Origin: Petrolisthes cinctipes
Lineage: Eukaryota > Arthropoda > Malacostraca > Decapoda > Porcellanidae
NCBI GenBank assembly: GCA_033782935.1
Contig: JAWQEG010000286.1
Location: 6,111,001-6,175,000, forward strand
Length of the DNA: 64,000 nucleotides
Direction of reading: 5' to 3'
The translations under genes and the position numbers were made by a program. Numbering within the stretch: position 1 is the first letter of the stretch; each line of letters begins with the position of its first letter. Under the pieces are notes generated by a model. That model did no database searches. It was not told the origin of the DNA and worked only from the letters and a program-made list of their open reading frames with translations. Positions 24,461 through 51,929 of this stretch are shown one piece after another.

Positions 24461-24699
24461 AGACATTAATCTCGAATTGCATGGATTATATTTGTATATA
24501 AGATATCACATTATTTATTTTCATGTCTTGTTTGCATAATTGCACTGATCATTTGTGGCAACACAAAGGACGATGGAGGTACAGAGAAGGAGAGTGAGGT
24601 GGGATAGAGGAGTATAGCGAAAAAGTGCTGGGTGGGGGCGAGGTACGAAGGACAGGGTGAGAGGACATGAGGGAGGTCAGGGTTGTGGAAAAGAGACGG

Positions 24700-25560
24700 A
24701 TTTTTTATTTATTTATATCTTTTTTGTATATCGCCCATCCGAGGAGAGGCGGACATCCACCAGTCCACGGTGACAGTGGGTGGTGGGTTGGTAGGTGGGC
24801 TGTCACTCCTCTTCCTCGTTGTCTGCCATTACCCTTCATATTCCAGGTCCATGTTGTCGGTGGTGTCATCCTTAGTAGTGGAGGTAAAGCAAGAAAATAG
24901 TTTCTATGACCTCTTCCATCTCGGGGTCTTGTTGGGAATCCTCAGGTGGTGGTGGCGATTCCCCCGGTTGAGTGGGTGAGGCAGCATTAACCGACAACAG
25001 GGATGGGCCGGGTTGATGACGCTTCCGCTCGTTTCTTGGCGGTGGTGGTGGTGGTGGTGGTGGATCAGGAGAAATGGCTATTAATGGCACGCCATTTTTC
25101 CTGAAGATGTCCAAGAGGAGGTTGGAGGTTTTGCAGCAAAGGCAACAATAGTCTTTGTGCAGACAATGACGAGGTCTGCCTGCTGCTGCCATCGTTACGA
25201 TGGTTGGTTGTCGGTCATCTTCCTCCCATGCGCATGGAGTGAGCCAAGGGCCTTCCCACCATCAGGTCCTGCTATGTTGGTAGCCTCCAACTCCTTTCTC
25301 CCTTCATCCACAGTGAAAGATACCGCCTTTCCTTCTCTCAATGATAGTGATGAGGAGATGGCGGCAGAGAGAAGGATGCCCTTCCTGTGGACAGATTAGT
25401 CATGTTTGTTGCAGGTGATGAATATAATGCCCCTTCAAATGGTTAAAAACCCCTTCACTCTACCAACAAGATGGTCACCAGGGGAAGTGGTGGTGTTGGC
25501 TGTAGGTGTTGACTGAGCCAATGAAGCGCTCCCTCCCAGAGACGGAATGATCATTGGGTA
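24700..25560 (-). other. Coding-like stretch, unrecognised
   Basis: The minus strand has a 106-residue frame starting at 25192. It begins with a Cys-rich segment (CLHKDYCCLCCKTSNLLLD), then a run of nine prolines, then an acidic Glu/Pro-rich part, and ends at 24872. Codon texture is gene-like and upstream minus-strand frames (AVSFTVDEGRKELEATN) also look protein-like, but they are broken by stops. It could be a decayed ORF1 of an unknown element or an exon of a host gene. I do not recognise a family. Confidence 0.3.
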
Positions 25561-25974
25561 GTTAAGACCCTCCTTTACACAACAGAGTCCTCTGGTATCC
25601 AATAACACAAAGCAATTAGAATAATGAAATTGGCTTAACCCTTAAACGGCGACCAGCAACAAGTGTGGGGGACTGCGGGTGACGAGAATTCTCGACAAAG
25701 CAATTTTTTAAATTGTGCATCCAATAATATGGTTGTCTCAGGTGGCAACACTGATTTTGGGCTTATATGGACTCTCCATAGGCCAGTCACCCACCTCCTG
25801 CCGGTGTTGAACTAGCAGTGATGGTGAACGGACATATATCCAGAGCTGGGTCTTTCTTGTAATTACCATACATATATACATAAAAACAACCGTAATATTA
25901 TATTTCAGTTAGGCTACCCACACTTGTTGGTGGTGTCAACTAATGTTAAAAAAAAAGTTGCAGGGTTTTAGTTC

Positions 25975-26160
25975 TGGTATCTATCTCTGACGAGATACTC
26001 TCCTGATCGTCAGCCAGGCAAGCCCAACTCCCCACCATGGTGCCCAGCCATGGCAGTAACCCCCCAGTAAACAGTTTTAAACTCTCGGGCCTGGGCGAGG
26101 CTCGATCTGCCGACCTCACGGATGCGAGGCAGGCGCGTTACCACTGTACTGTTGTCACCC
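25975..26160 (-). repeat. tRNA-Ala-derived SINE
   Basis: The minus strand at about 26155-26090 reads CAGTGGTAACGCGCCTGCC, TCGCATCCGTGAGG, TCGGCAGATCGAGCC. This follows the D-arm, a CGC anticodon region and a B-box-like T-arm of tRNA-Ala. Downstream lies an unrelated body of about 110 bp. The A-box is recognisable and the B-box (GGCAGATCGAGCC) is imperfect, so it is a SINE head, not a functional tRNA gene. Confidence 0.6.
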
Positions 26161-26492
26161 AGGGTTTAAGGATTTATTCCTTATAAAAGCTATAAAAATA
26201 ACTTTTATCTTCCTTACTTTACTCTTATATCTAATTCTAGAATTGTCTACTATAACAAAATAAAGTGACAACATTATTGAAATCATATAGACAATGAAAT
26301 TTATTCATAACAACCAATATTATAATCATGAAGTGGGTATTATCGTAATGCTTATTACCCTCCCTTTCTAAGTAACTGGCTGGGTAAGATTAACGACAAG
26401 ACTCACATTAATCCTTCCAGTCAGTGCTTGAGGGGATAATCAATTCAAGTGACAATTGATCTTGGTTGCAATCATGAACCTGGTAAGACTGG

Positions 26493-26772
26493 GAGAGTTC
26501 TCTGGCCTGCCTCCACAGCCAGTGGATGGGCCAAAATCTACCACTGTGTCCGGGGGATTTTGCGAAAATCGCGCTATTTCACTTCATCCCTATTCCTATC
26601 CTACAATACCTAGAAAACTTGATAATGTGTACAGAACCAAATTTAAGTTTCTAGGTATTGTAGGTTAGGAATAGAGATGAAGTGAAATAGCGCGATTTTC
26701 GCAAAATCCCCTGGGAACAGTGGTAGATTTTGGCCTATCCACTGGCTGTGGAGGCAGGCCAGAGAACTCTCT
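26493..26772. repeat. Long hairpin: 128-bp inverted arms, 24-nt loop
   Basis: The left arm 26493-26620 is complementary to the right arm 26645-26772, with only a few mismatches and small indels. The arms start GAGAGTTCTCTGGCCTGCC and close at CCTAGAAAACTT. No coding content was found. It could be a foldback MITE or a source of long hairpin RNA. Confidence 0.85.
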
Positions 26773-27469
26773 CTGGTTGCGGATATAATAGTTAATGAAG
26801 AAGAGTAACGGTAAGTGCGAGAGCAGGTTGGTGTTCGTGCGTGCTGGCTGTCTGTGACGTCGGCTTGTCACCCAATTTTTCTTTACTGGTAACCCATAAT
26901 CCCTCAGTCCTTTTTTGTGTGGTTATAGCTCCTTTCTTAGAGTCACTAAGAGACAGCTAGGAGTTGGTGTGATGCTACATATAGATAGTGTGGGTGTTCA
27001 GCACTGTGATATCAAAGAGGAGGAGGAAATTTTTTGTACCACTTGCAGGTTCTCCCAGGCAATTAATGGTGCTAACCATCATGTCTGAGTCTCATGTTGA
27101 TGGTATAGTCGAACACAGTATCAGGCATGAGGATGGGGTTGCATTTATATACGATGAACCAATAATAATTCAAATGTAGCATTATAGTTGGATTTGGATA
27201 AGAAAATAAAACTTAGTAAGGTGACAGTCGGTTCTGTTGCTTTATAACCTCAGGTGCTTACTGTAATAATGCTCCTTCTCCAATAATACTACACGATCAC
27301 TCTTGAAGCCTTCCCAATCACACCCAAATCCTCTTTCCATCCCACTCGGCAGTGGGTGGTTTACATCATGATCACACGTGGTTTGGGATTAAAATTTCTA
27401 TGTGGCTCAATATTGGCAACTCTAAGTGGTAAACGGGGAAGCTGAGCCAAATATACACTTGCAATCTAG
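26773..27469. other. No gene recognised
   Basis: Mixed sequence with no supported exon. No array or TIR was seen. Confidence 0.35.
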
Positions 27470-27660
27470 ACTCCCTAGTCCGAGACGTGTGCGGCCTCAT
27501 AATGGTTTGGGTGGATTGTCGGCCAAGCGCACCCGCGTCCTCTTTAGCATGGGAAGCCTTCTCTCCCAGAAATCGGGGCAGAGCAGGGGCGGAGCCCCCT
27601 CTAGTCTAGCTCACTAGGTCTCAGAGACATGCAAGCCCCCCCACCAACAGAAGGCAGTTC
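27470..27660 (-). mobile_element. LINE-A 5' UTR fragment
   Basis: The minus strand matches LINE-A 15370-15480 (GGTGGGGGGGCTTG, TCTCTGAGACCT, AGCTAGACTAGAGGGGGCTC, CCCATGCTA). Only the 5' UTR is present. LINEs usually lose their 5' end, so a solo 5' end implies deletion or recombination after insertion. Confidence 0.8.
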
Positions 27661-28057
27661 ACTCTAGGGGAAGGGGCTATAGGCCAAAAGAAACAAATCC
27701 AGCACAACTCAGTGGTTTTTGCAAGAAATTGGTATGAGCGGAAAATCCAACCACCCATAGTTCCTGATGCAGGCGGGGAATCTCTCCCACCGGAGACCCC
27801 AAGGCAAGCGAGATATCCCGCTACCTGAAGTTAAAGGGTTAATGTTATGGGTTCGACCCCAATAATAATAATAATAATATTTGGGACTATCGTAAAAGGG
27901 ATCATCACTCCAGCTGTTTTCCTATCATCGTGAGGTTGTGATGTTTCTGCCTCGTACAATCTCTCTCTAAGCTTCGAAATCTATTTAGCTCATGATTCAT
28001 ATGTCTCGACAGAAGCACTTCACCCTACCCCACCCTGCTGAGTCAAACCAGCTCTTA
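27661..28057. other. No gene recognised; short (AAT)n
   Basis: Contains GGGTTCGACCCC followed by (AAT)6 at 27845-27880. This resembles a B-box plus tail, but no A-box is convincing. Confidence 0.3.
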
Positions 28058-28311
28058 AGGCTTCCATAGACTATCATTCATGCTTGCACAATCTAGGTGA
28101 CTTTACAATCATTTAAATTTGCCACACACTAGCAAGAAGACTGATCAGTCACCACACATTATCATGCATCACTGTACAGGGGTGTGATTGATGTAAAGCT
28201 TGTTGGATATTGTTCAGTCATTTGCGCAAACGATCAATCACACACACACGACGGTTATGCCTGCACAACCACTCAGTTTGTGCAGGCATGATTGATAGTC
28301 TATGGAGGCCT
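28058..28311. mobile_element. MITE with TTA duplication, Harbinger-like
   Basis: The ends AGGCTTCCATAGACTATC and GATAGTCTATGGAGGCCT are inverted repeats, with similarity continuing about 35 bp inward (CATGC[T/C]TGCACAA). TTA flanks both sides (28055-28057 and 28312-28314). A 3-bp T-A-rich duplication with short TIRs fits PIF/Harbinger MITEs. No coding capacity. Confidence 0.6.
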
Positions 28312-28497
28312 TTATGCATCTCGGAACTACTGAAGGCCTTGTCCGAGAACTCCAGCCGCTTGTCTTCCACCGTCACTCTCAAAGAGCCTTCTGACTTGGA
28401 ACCATAGATTTCTACACTCTCCCATTCTGCTGGTATCTTCGGATCGCTATTCATCGGTCTCATGGATCCCCATTTCTCCGTGCTCACAGTGCTCCAA
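28312..28497 (-). other. Coding-like segment, unrecognised
   Basis: The minus strand encodes about 60 residues without stops: TWSTVSTEKWGSMRPMNSD, then KIPAEWESVEIYGSKSEG, then LRVTVEDKRLEFSDKAFSSS. Upstream on that strand an acceptor-like GTTAACCAG precedes the segment. Downstream the frame runs into the MITE at 28311, which therefore replaces whatever followed. It could be a host exon or a processed pseudogene cut by the MITE. Family not recognised. Confidence 0.4.
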
Positions 28498-29055
28498 GTG
28501 TCTGGTTAACGGGATGGTGACGAGCTGAGCTGGAAAGAGTTATTGCTTTATTGTGTGTATTTTCCCTTGTGTTATGTGTCTTATCACCCTCACGGTTCCT
28601 ACACTACATGGTTCGGACGATCCTGGAATATTGGGGAGGGGCAGTGATAAGAGTTGCACTGGTTTCCCCCTTTACATTTATATGAATGTAACATCATGCC
28701 CATCATCTGTTGTTGTCTAAATAGAAGACAGCCACTTCCCCCAAAGTATACCAGGAAACTGATTATATCTGTATGCATCTGTTTTCTAGCCAAGTCTGAA
28801 CAAAAGATCGCTCTGTTTGATGATTGGCAACAACTGACTGGTTTTGCCCAACATTAATTTATACTATACAGCGAATATCAATAGTAGTGTCGTGATATAT
28901 GGTGAAATCATAAGGTAACGAGCTAAATATCTAGTATATTACTTGTGTCATGGGGCTTTCATAATGCTTCACGAATTACATATAATTTTCAAACAAACTC
29001 CCACAAGGACTATTGGTGCTAATGTCCAGTGTTTATTGCAGGAGTTTCAGCAAAG
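28498..29055. other. Upstream region of PMT gene
   Basis: No promoter element is certain. The TTTATTGCAG / GAGTTTCAG pair just before the ATG suggests that a 5' UTR intron ends at 29041 or 29050, so the true first exon lies upstream and is not identified. Confidence 0.35.
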
Positions 29056-44474
<15,419 letters not shown>

Positions 44475-44477
44475 GTG

Positions 44478-44800
44478 AGAATTGACCTTGCGTATTGCTT
44501 GACTTACCCGTGTGTTGCATGACTTAACTGTGTTGCCTGATTTACCTGTGAATTGCTTGAATTAGTGTGTTGTGTGTTGCTGCTTTATCTGTGTATTGTC
44601 TTACCGGTGTATTGCCTTTCCTGTGGGTTGCCTTAGCTTTGTGTTGCTTTATCTGTGTATTGCCTTACCTGTGTATTGCCTTTCCTGTGTGTTGCCTTAC
44701 CTGTGTATTGCATTACCTGTGTATAGCCTTACCTGCTTGAAATAATGTGTTGTGTGTTGCTGCTTTACCGGTGTATTGCCTTACCTGTGTGCTGCCTGAT
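44478..44800. repeat. Minisatellite, unit of about 19 bp
   Basis: About 16 variant copies of TGTGTATTGCCTTACC beginning right after the PMT exon donor. Confidence 0.9.
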
Positions 44801-45599
44801 GTACACTCTCCCAAAAAAGTATCGGCATTAAAACGAATGAACGAAAACGACAATAAACGTATCATTATGGTACATTGATTTGAAACCTTATAGATAGTGG
44901 TATTCCTGCCGATCAGTTGCCAATTATGCATATTCGTATTGCTTCATGAGTCAGAGAATCTATAGTGGATGCAAATCGAAACATATTCGCATTTCTTTAC
45001 GTATTAGAGAAATTTCAAATATTATCGTAAGATTTGCCCATTTCTAATGCTGTAAACTCACCTACCTCGGGACAGGAGGCCGTCAGTCGTGGCCTGAGAC
45101 TGAGACCCCGAGATTATCGAGTGAAGCTTAGAAGTGTTGGTTGCTTCACGTGTTTATTTATACACGTTACTTTCTGGAGAGGGCAATGTCTGTTTGTGTT
45201 ACTTTACAAAACCTTATTTAGAAGTATGAGAAGAAAAAGCATAAGCCTACTTAATCCTACCCTATGTTATAACTGCATTATATTTAAGACAAAATACTAC
45301 AATTACAGCGAATCTACTCAAAGATTCCTTTTTGGTTAAAATCCGATTTGGTAACTTTATTCTCTGGGTTATCATTCTCATTATATTCAATAATTCAGTA
45401 AATTCCCCCTCCCCCAAGACCATCAATTATTAAAATCACATAACGTATATCTGTAAAAATGAAGTCACAACTCTTACTCCACGACTTGCCTAATGCATGA
45501 ATTATGTATGCTAGAGGATTTCACGTTTGTACAAAAATGAGAGTCAACTCATTGCCAGCAAGAATACCAACCCCACAGTACAGTCATACACGTAGCTTC
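44801..45599. other. No gene recognised
   Basis: I searched for the remaining PMT exons (end of domain 2) and found none that I can support. Confidence 0.35.
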
Positions 45600-45876
45600 A
45601 GTCTCACCCCAACCTTCCTGGAGTGAAGACGTGTTCCTGGCGCTCTGCCTGTGTTGTTGTTTGTCTTATTTCATCGTTCTTGTTTGTGTGTTGTTGTGTC
45701 TGTGGTGTTATAGTGGTTGTTTATATTTTCTATCTCGTTTTTTTTTGTGGTTTTGCTGTTTGTGGTATTGTTGTTTGTGGTTTATTTTATTTTTTTTATT
45801 GTGGTTCTGTGTGTGTATGTTCGTGTGTTCGTGTGTGTTCAGTTGTTCGCTTCCCATCGAGGACTTGCCTGGCCTA

Positions 45877-47357
45877 ATGGAGAGTGCGGATTCGGATGTG
45901 GCTTCCTGCCTGGAGGCCGACTTGGCAATGTCGGAGGAGGATGAGTCTCCTATCGAGGATCACTGGCCTGAGCTGCCTTCTCGCAACCCTCCCCCTCTCT
46001 CCTCGGTCACTCCGCAGCTCAGGTTGCAGCCTTCCACCTCCTCAACCTCAACCAAGCGACCCGTTGATGCCTCGTCCGACTCCTTGCAGGATTCCGATGG
46101 TGTGGACTGTTTGCCTCCGGCTGCCAAGACTGCCAAGGGTGCTTCAGCTGTGCATGACGTACCTTCTCTGCCTCAACGTGGTGTTTCTTCTTTGTATACC
46201 AACTCCTTGCCCTCGTCCAACCTTCCTGCTTTTGCCCCAAGAGATGCCTATGTCAAGCTCTCCTTCTCTGGGAACCCATCTACGGACACAAAGTTGCTTT
46301 GGTTGTCTGATGTCAACAGGGCCTTCCAGCTGCAGCGTGAACTGGCTGAAGTGAAGATGGCTGCTGTCACCTCCCGGTTTGTCTACATCTCTAGGAAGCG
46401 TCATGATATCATTGATAGAGTGAAGGCTGGTGAATTTTTGTCTCTGCCTCTCATTCTTGAAGACTCGCCCGAGAGGCCTCGTAAGTTCCCCAGCTACATC
46501 CTTACCCGTTTTCCTATTGATGTTGACCCGAAACTTGCTAAGGGATACCCTGGTGTGTACTTTGCCCGTCGTTTTTTCCAAGATGGTTCCCCCATTAGCC
46601 GTATTGTTGTTGTCTGGAGTCAACCTGATCCACCTCCAAATGAGATTTCCTTTGATTTCCTCCCTTGTCTTCCACCGTGTGAGGTGAGGAAACTTCATAA
46701 TGACCAGCCTTGGTGCTACAGGTGCTGAGGTGTGGGGCATATCTCCCGGTACTGTTCTGCCAGGCCGAATTGTGCATGGTGTGCTGCCGACCATGATTCC
46801 AAGACGTGTCCTGTCAGGGGCGAACCATCACGTCCTGCTGCCTCCACCTCTGAGCCTTCACCTCCTGAGGATACGTCTCGATGGAAGTGTCCACGATGCC
46901 TTCAGCCAGGGGTTAACGTGTGGCATTGATGTACTCGACGTAAGGTACAGGCTCGTGTCACTACTATTGCTCCGCCTCCACCAACGCCACAACCACCACC
47001 TCCCCAGTCTGCTCCTCCTACCAGCCCTGCCTCACCTCCAGACCTGGCCCTCTGCAAGTCTGTTGCTACCCTCATGGCACGATGTACGGCTCTCGAGAAC
47101 CGCTTGTCTGCCCTTGAAGCCAGGATTGATGGGCTAGTTCCCGCGCAGGCTGCCAATGACTCCAAACTCTCCACCTTGGTCGAGGCTCAGCAGGCCATCA
47201 TCTCAACTGTCACTACCCTTAGCGAAAAATTGATACTGTTGCATCTCGCCTTGAAAAGCTTTTCGAGTCACTCCCTTCTCCTGGTCCATCTTCTTCTCCA
47301 GGTCGCTCATCTGCCCCTACTCACCGGACTTCTACCTCCAAATACAGAGTTCGCTAG
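45877..47357 (+). pseudogene. LINE-B ORF1 (gag-like), broken
   Basis: ATG 45877 starts an acidic N-terminus (MESADSDVASCLEAD). A zinc cluster follows, with a TGA at 46726-46728 inside the first knuckle (CYRC-stop-GVGHISRYC), then CAWCAADHDSKTC. A second TGA at 46927-46929 sits inside a third knuckle (CPRC...VWH-stop-CTRR). A proline-rich linker leads to a coiled coil (MARCTALENRLSALEARID, TTLSEKL). One base is lost or gained in the A-run near 47225, after which DTVASRLEKLFESLP continues in another frame to TAG 47355-47357. It would have bound element RNA. Confidence 0.78.
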
Positions 47358-50300
47358 TGATTGCCGGCTGGATGTCATCTCCTGGAATGTATGTGGTATC
47401 ACCAGTTATGCTAAGCTCACTCAACTCAAGGCCTATGTTTTTCGTCATCATCCCAGTGTTATTTTTCTCCAGGAAGCATTTAAAGGACGGCCGCTCGCTG
47501 CTGGGCAAGCTCCTCCTCTCTCAGGTTATGTGCCATATGTTCATCTGGTAAGGAATGGTCTCCTGACTTACATACATAGTTCCTTGCCACATCGCCTTCT
47601 CCGTACCTCCACTGATCCTGACATGACCTTTCAGCTATTTGAGGTTCTACCTGGGAATGGAGTACTCCAACTATGTAATGTCTATTCTGCCCCAGCTAGA
47701 CTCACTCTTGAGGCTCTTATCTTCTCCAACAGTGCGTGGTATGGTGTATATGGGAGATTTTAATGCTCGGCATTCTGATTTGGGTGATGGTACTGGCTCT
47801 ATTAATCGTAATGGTGTTCGTCTCATTTCATACATCCGCAAGCATCATCTGACACACTGGGACACTGGCGGTGCCACTCATTGCCGGGGAGGTACTCTGG
47901 ATTACATCCTCTCGTCTGGCCTGATAGCATCTCAGGTCCAGTGCTCCTCCGTGCTAGACTTATTCTCTGATCACATTGCTCTTCGGTTTCATTATTCTCT
48001 AACTGCTGGGTCAAGTGCTTCAGCCACTCGTTTGCGTATTGCTGTGCCCCCTAAATATTGCCCGACTTACATCTTATTCATGGCCCATGTATTCCCTACA
48101 TTTGACATATCATCAGCTGAACAGTTGTACTCTGATCTTGTATCTGCTACTCATGACTTTTATAGGCTATACGTCTCCCGGCCACACCTCCAGCATCGCC
48201 ATACTGGCCACTCCTGGACGCTGGATGCACGTATACAGGAGGCAAAGGAGGAGGCTGAACGTGATGGCCTATTGTTTCAAGTCAACCCAACCCCTGACCT
48301 ACTCCATCGTTACCAGATGTCTAGGGACGCTTTAGTTGTCCTGCAGGATTGTGCTCACACTGAGTCTTGGCAGCGGTTCACGGACAGCATCAACCAGCAA
48401 ACAAGTGTGGCTTCTATGTGGCACCTCATCCGTCGGGTTGTTAAAAAGACACCGGCCACTGCTCGTCATCACACTCCTGCCGACTATGCCAAACAACTTG
48501 TCGATGCCTGGTCAGAACAATCTACCCCAGCAAGCCTACCCATCCACATACAAGATGCACTCGCTTCCCGTGCTGCTGTCCATCGGCTTCGTCTAATGTC
48601 TGCTCTGTTACAAGATGATGATGATGATGCAGAGGAGGTAACTGAGGAGGAGTTGCGCCGTGCTCTCTCTCGGGGTAGAGCTTCTTCCCTTGGTGATGAT
48701 GGTATTACTTATGCTGTGCTGCGCCTACTTCAACAAGTTCCTCGGAACCCTCTACTTCGACTGTACAAATTTTGTCTTCGTGACGGTTGTGTACCACGAG
48801 CCTGGACCAGCAGCACAATAATACCCATCACTAAGCCCGGCACTGCAAAGTTCAGACCTATTTCCCTTACTTCCTGTTTCTGTAAGGTTATGGAGAGAAT
48901 CTTACTCAATCGTCTCATGTACAGACTGCAGGATCGCCTTTCTCCATGGCTGTTTGGTTTCCTTCCCCAATGGGGCACACATCACTGCCTAGTTGACCTG
49001 TACTCTCGCCTTTCCAGGGACAGTGTGGTGGCCTTCATTGACCTTCGAAGTGCCTTCGATGTTGCTAATAGAGACGTCATTTTGGATCAACTGGTTGACT
49101 TTGGGATAAAGGGTAATCTACTACGGTGGATTCGGGGCTACCTGAGTAACAGGACCTCCCGTGTGTTTTACAGTGGTGCACTCAGTCCTTTGCGCAGTTT
49201 TTATCTTGGTACACCTCAAGGTGGTGTTCTCAGACCATTGTTTTTTAATATTCTGATGCACCGGTTGCTCACTTCTCTCCCTGATATTCCTGGAACTACA
49301 ATTACATGCTATGCTGATGATATCTGTGTTCATTCTACCTCACCAAGGGATCTCCAGCGGTTTCTTGACTCCTTCTCTGTTGTCTCCTCTCACTGTGGCA
49401 TTATTGTCTCCCCAGATAAGAGCAGAATATTCACCTGCCGCCTTCCTCAAGCTCAGCAAGTGTTTACCATTGGAGGGACTGTCATTCCCATGTGTTCCCA
49501 GTACTGCTACACGGGTGCGCCAGTCAATATTTGGCCGATTGTCCCTGCCAGACCTCAAGACCATCCCATTGTCCAGGACTTATTGGGTCGTCTCCAGCAC
49601 CGACTTACACCACTTCAATGGCTATCTAACAACTCCTCGGGCACCTCCATCCCAGTAGCCAGGACCATCTATATTGCTTTTATCCGTTCAGTTGTTGATT
49701 ATCTTTCCCCTGCTTTGATTCAACTTCCTAGGGCTACTCTGGAAACTTTAGAAAAATTTCAGAATAGAGCAATGAGAATAATTCTCGGCTGTCCAATGTC
49801 GACCAGGATAGTGAACATGCAGCGTGAGTTGCGTCTTCCCCCATTAATCGAGAGAATTTATTGTAATGTTACTTGCTTCACTGTCAAGTGCCTCCATTTC
49901 CCACATCTTTCACCCCATTACTCTCAGTTAGTGAGGACTTCTCTTAGACCAAACTACCCGGTCCCTCCCATACTGCCTGCTGGACGTACTCTTATAAGGT
50001 CTGTTTCCTCTGTGCTCCGTAGTCTTAATATAGATATAATGGTTGCAGACGTCCCCCCAGGGCCCCCTCCATGGATGCTACCAACACCTGATGTGAGCTT
50101 TACACCTACTTCCAAGTCGGAGCTGCCTTCTCTACAGCGGCAGTTTGCTCGGAAATACATAGAAACAGTGACTTCCTCCATCACAGATCCATACTGCCTC
50201 TACACTGATGGCTCATTGCAGGTGGATGGTGCAGCAGGTTGTGCTGTTTTCTCGCCTGACCTGGAGTCACCTCCAGGGGGCTGGGTTAGCCGTCGTCTCT

Positions 50301-50522
50301 GTAACCACTCTAGCTCAACATTGTGTGAACTGTATGCCATTCTGGATGCTGTTAGTGTTGTTTGTCAATGTCGAGCGCCTCGTGCTAACACTATAGAGCA
50401 CTATTGCCTACCTGCCCCACTGTCCGACACTTGCTGCCCCAGGGCCTGCCACTTGATGTGGTTTGTCGACACCTGCTGAACCATCATGTTCTGGAGGAAC
50501 TTCTGGTGCGCCACCCTCGTTT
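47342..50522 (+). pseudogene. LINE-B ORF2: endonuclease-RT, truncated RNase H
   Basis: Endonuclease: RLDVISWNVCGITSYAK, VIFLQEAFKG, then after a frameshift near 47700 GMVYMGDFNARHSDLG, LDYILSS and FSDHIALRF. RT: FRPISLTSCFCKVMERI, AFIDLRSAFDVANRD, GTPQGGVLRP and the catalytic TCYADDICVHS. RNase H begins YCLYTDGSLQVDGAAGCAV and reaches CELYAILDAVS. After that the sequence jumps near 50395 to the last 30 or so residues (LNHHVLEELLVRHPRFGGFK, in another frame), so the DS and WVPAH motifs are deleted. Not functional. Confidence 0.85.
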
Positions 50523-50961
50523 TGGTGGATTTAAGTAGGTCATGATGTAAATATTTGTCTGTATACTTGTGCTTAATTCTGTTATGTTTTCGTGATGTGT
50601 GTGTGTGTGCGCATGTGTGTGTGCTTGTGTGTGTGTGTGGTCATTGGGTTCTTGTGAGTCCCGCCTACCCTTGTGTACTGTTGTCTGCCTATTGACTGAC
50701 GCTACGGCGCAATGAATTAAAAAAAAAAAAAAAAAAAAAACACTGACACAGACACTTCATTAACACTCGAAAATCGTAAACCATTAATTATATATTACAA
50801 AGGCATACAGCTATATTTACATGATGAATTTCATAAACGTTTACATTTGAACAACAACATATCATATATCATTACATAACAGAAAAGTTTACATTTGATT
50901 ACCGAGTACTGACACTACCAATCTATTACTCAATTAGTCAAATAACAAACAATCAAATGTA

Positions 50962-51095
50962 CACTCACAATCCAAAATTTGTATCTAGGTCTTGTTGAAG
51001 TTTCAAATAATTTAACATACTAGTGAACCAATTACAACACTTATCCTGTTTCATATTAACTCGAGTTCGCTTAACACTCGATCAAGCTATTTGAA
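50962..51095. mobile_element. Tc1-like MITE copy, 3'-truncated
   Basis: TGTACACTCACAATCCAAAA through CGATCAAGCTATTTGA matches 39325-39455. The right TIR is replaced by a CA repeat. Confidence 0.7.
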
Positions 51096-51288
51096 GCACA
51101 TACACACACACACACACCACTAACACACACACACACACACACACACCACCTTCACACATACACACACACACACACCACCTTCATACACACACACACAGCC
51201 GTCCGTGCCTACCCCACACCAAGATTAATTAAGAGGCAATTCCACAGTGGTATTCGTATTTGTCTCTCGGTGTTAATTTTACTTCACA

Positions 51289-51496
51289 TTAAGGGGGTGC
51301 GGGAGTAGGGGACAGGCTTGGGGGGGGGGGGGTGCAGGAATAGGGGAACAGGCTTGGGGTGGGTAGAAAGCCTGTCCCCTATTCCCGCACCCCCCTAACC
51401 CCCCCTAGCCTGTCCCCCTACTCCCACACCCACCAAACCCCCCGCAACCCTCTATTCCTCCCCCCAAGCCTCTCCCCCTATTCCCGCACCTCCTAA
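51289..51496. repeat. TTAA-bounded G-rich palindromic block 1
   Basis: The left half is made of GGGGGTGCGGGAGTAGGGG-type units. The right half is their complement (TATTCCCGCACC). TTAA is present at the left; the right end has drifted to CCTAAA. The midpoint is marked by GGGTAGAAAGCC. Confidence 0.75.
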
Positions 51497-51929
51497 AGGG
51501 GTAATTCACTTTTGTTACATTGGAGTACCATGATTCCTCCTATATAACTATGCCAGGAAACAGGACCAGATCAACAAAAACAATGGTGTCCTGTTGCTTG
51601 GAATAGTTTGGAGCCACATACTAAAACGGGACATAATAACAATTCAAATTAAGTGCTTATTGTAACTCACTCTGATTGGCCCACCTCAAAAAATCAATAC
51701 TCAAGATTATCGCTGATTGGCTATAATCAAATGGCATTATTTTAGTGTTAATATTAGTTCTTTACGAGTTTTACACGTGTTATATGGTTTGTATAACCTT
51801 ATAGTACAACAACAAACCCAAATATCATAGTTTACACACTCGTCAATGTCTCGTTTCATTATAATTTGGATGACAAGTGGACGTCAAATTCTCGGAAATT
51901 TAATTAGGTCCATCTTTTTCCTATTCTCC

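Larger units (their letters stand above)
45600..50740 (+). mobile_element. Non-LTR retrotransposon LINE-B, poly(A)-tailed
   Basis: About 5.1 kb with ORF1, ORF2 (endonuclease, RT, partial RNase H), a short 3' UTR and a 22-nt poly(A) at 50719-50740. It is distinct from LINE-A in protein sequence and tail. The 5' end is approximate: a GT-rich leader begins by about 45625 and I could not find a target duplication. At least two nonsense codons, two frameshifts and an RNase H deletion make it non-functional. Confidence 0.85.

Noticed and set aside
27780..27880. tRNA gene or tRNA-derived SINE around GGGTTCGACCCC
   Set aside because: A B-box-like motif and an (AAT)n tail are present, but no A-box or cloverleaf could be drawn.
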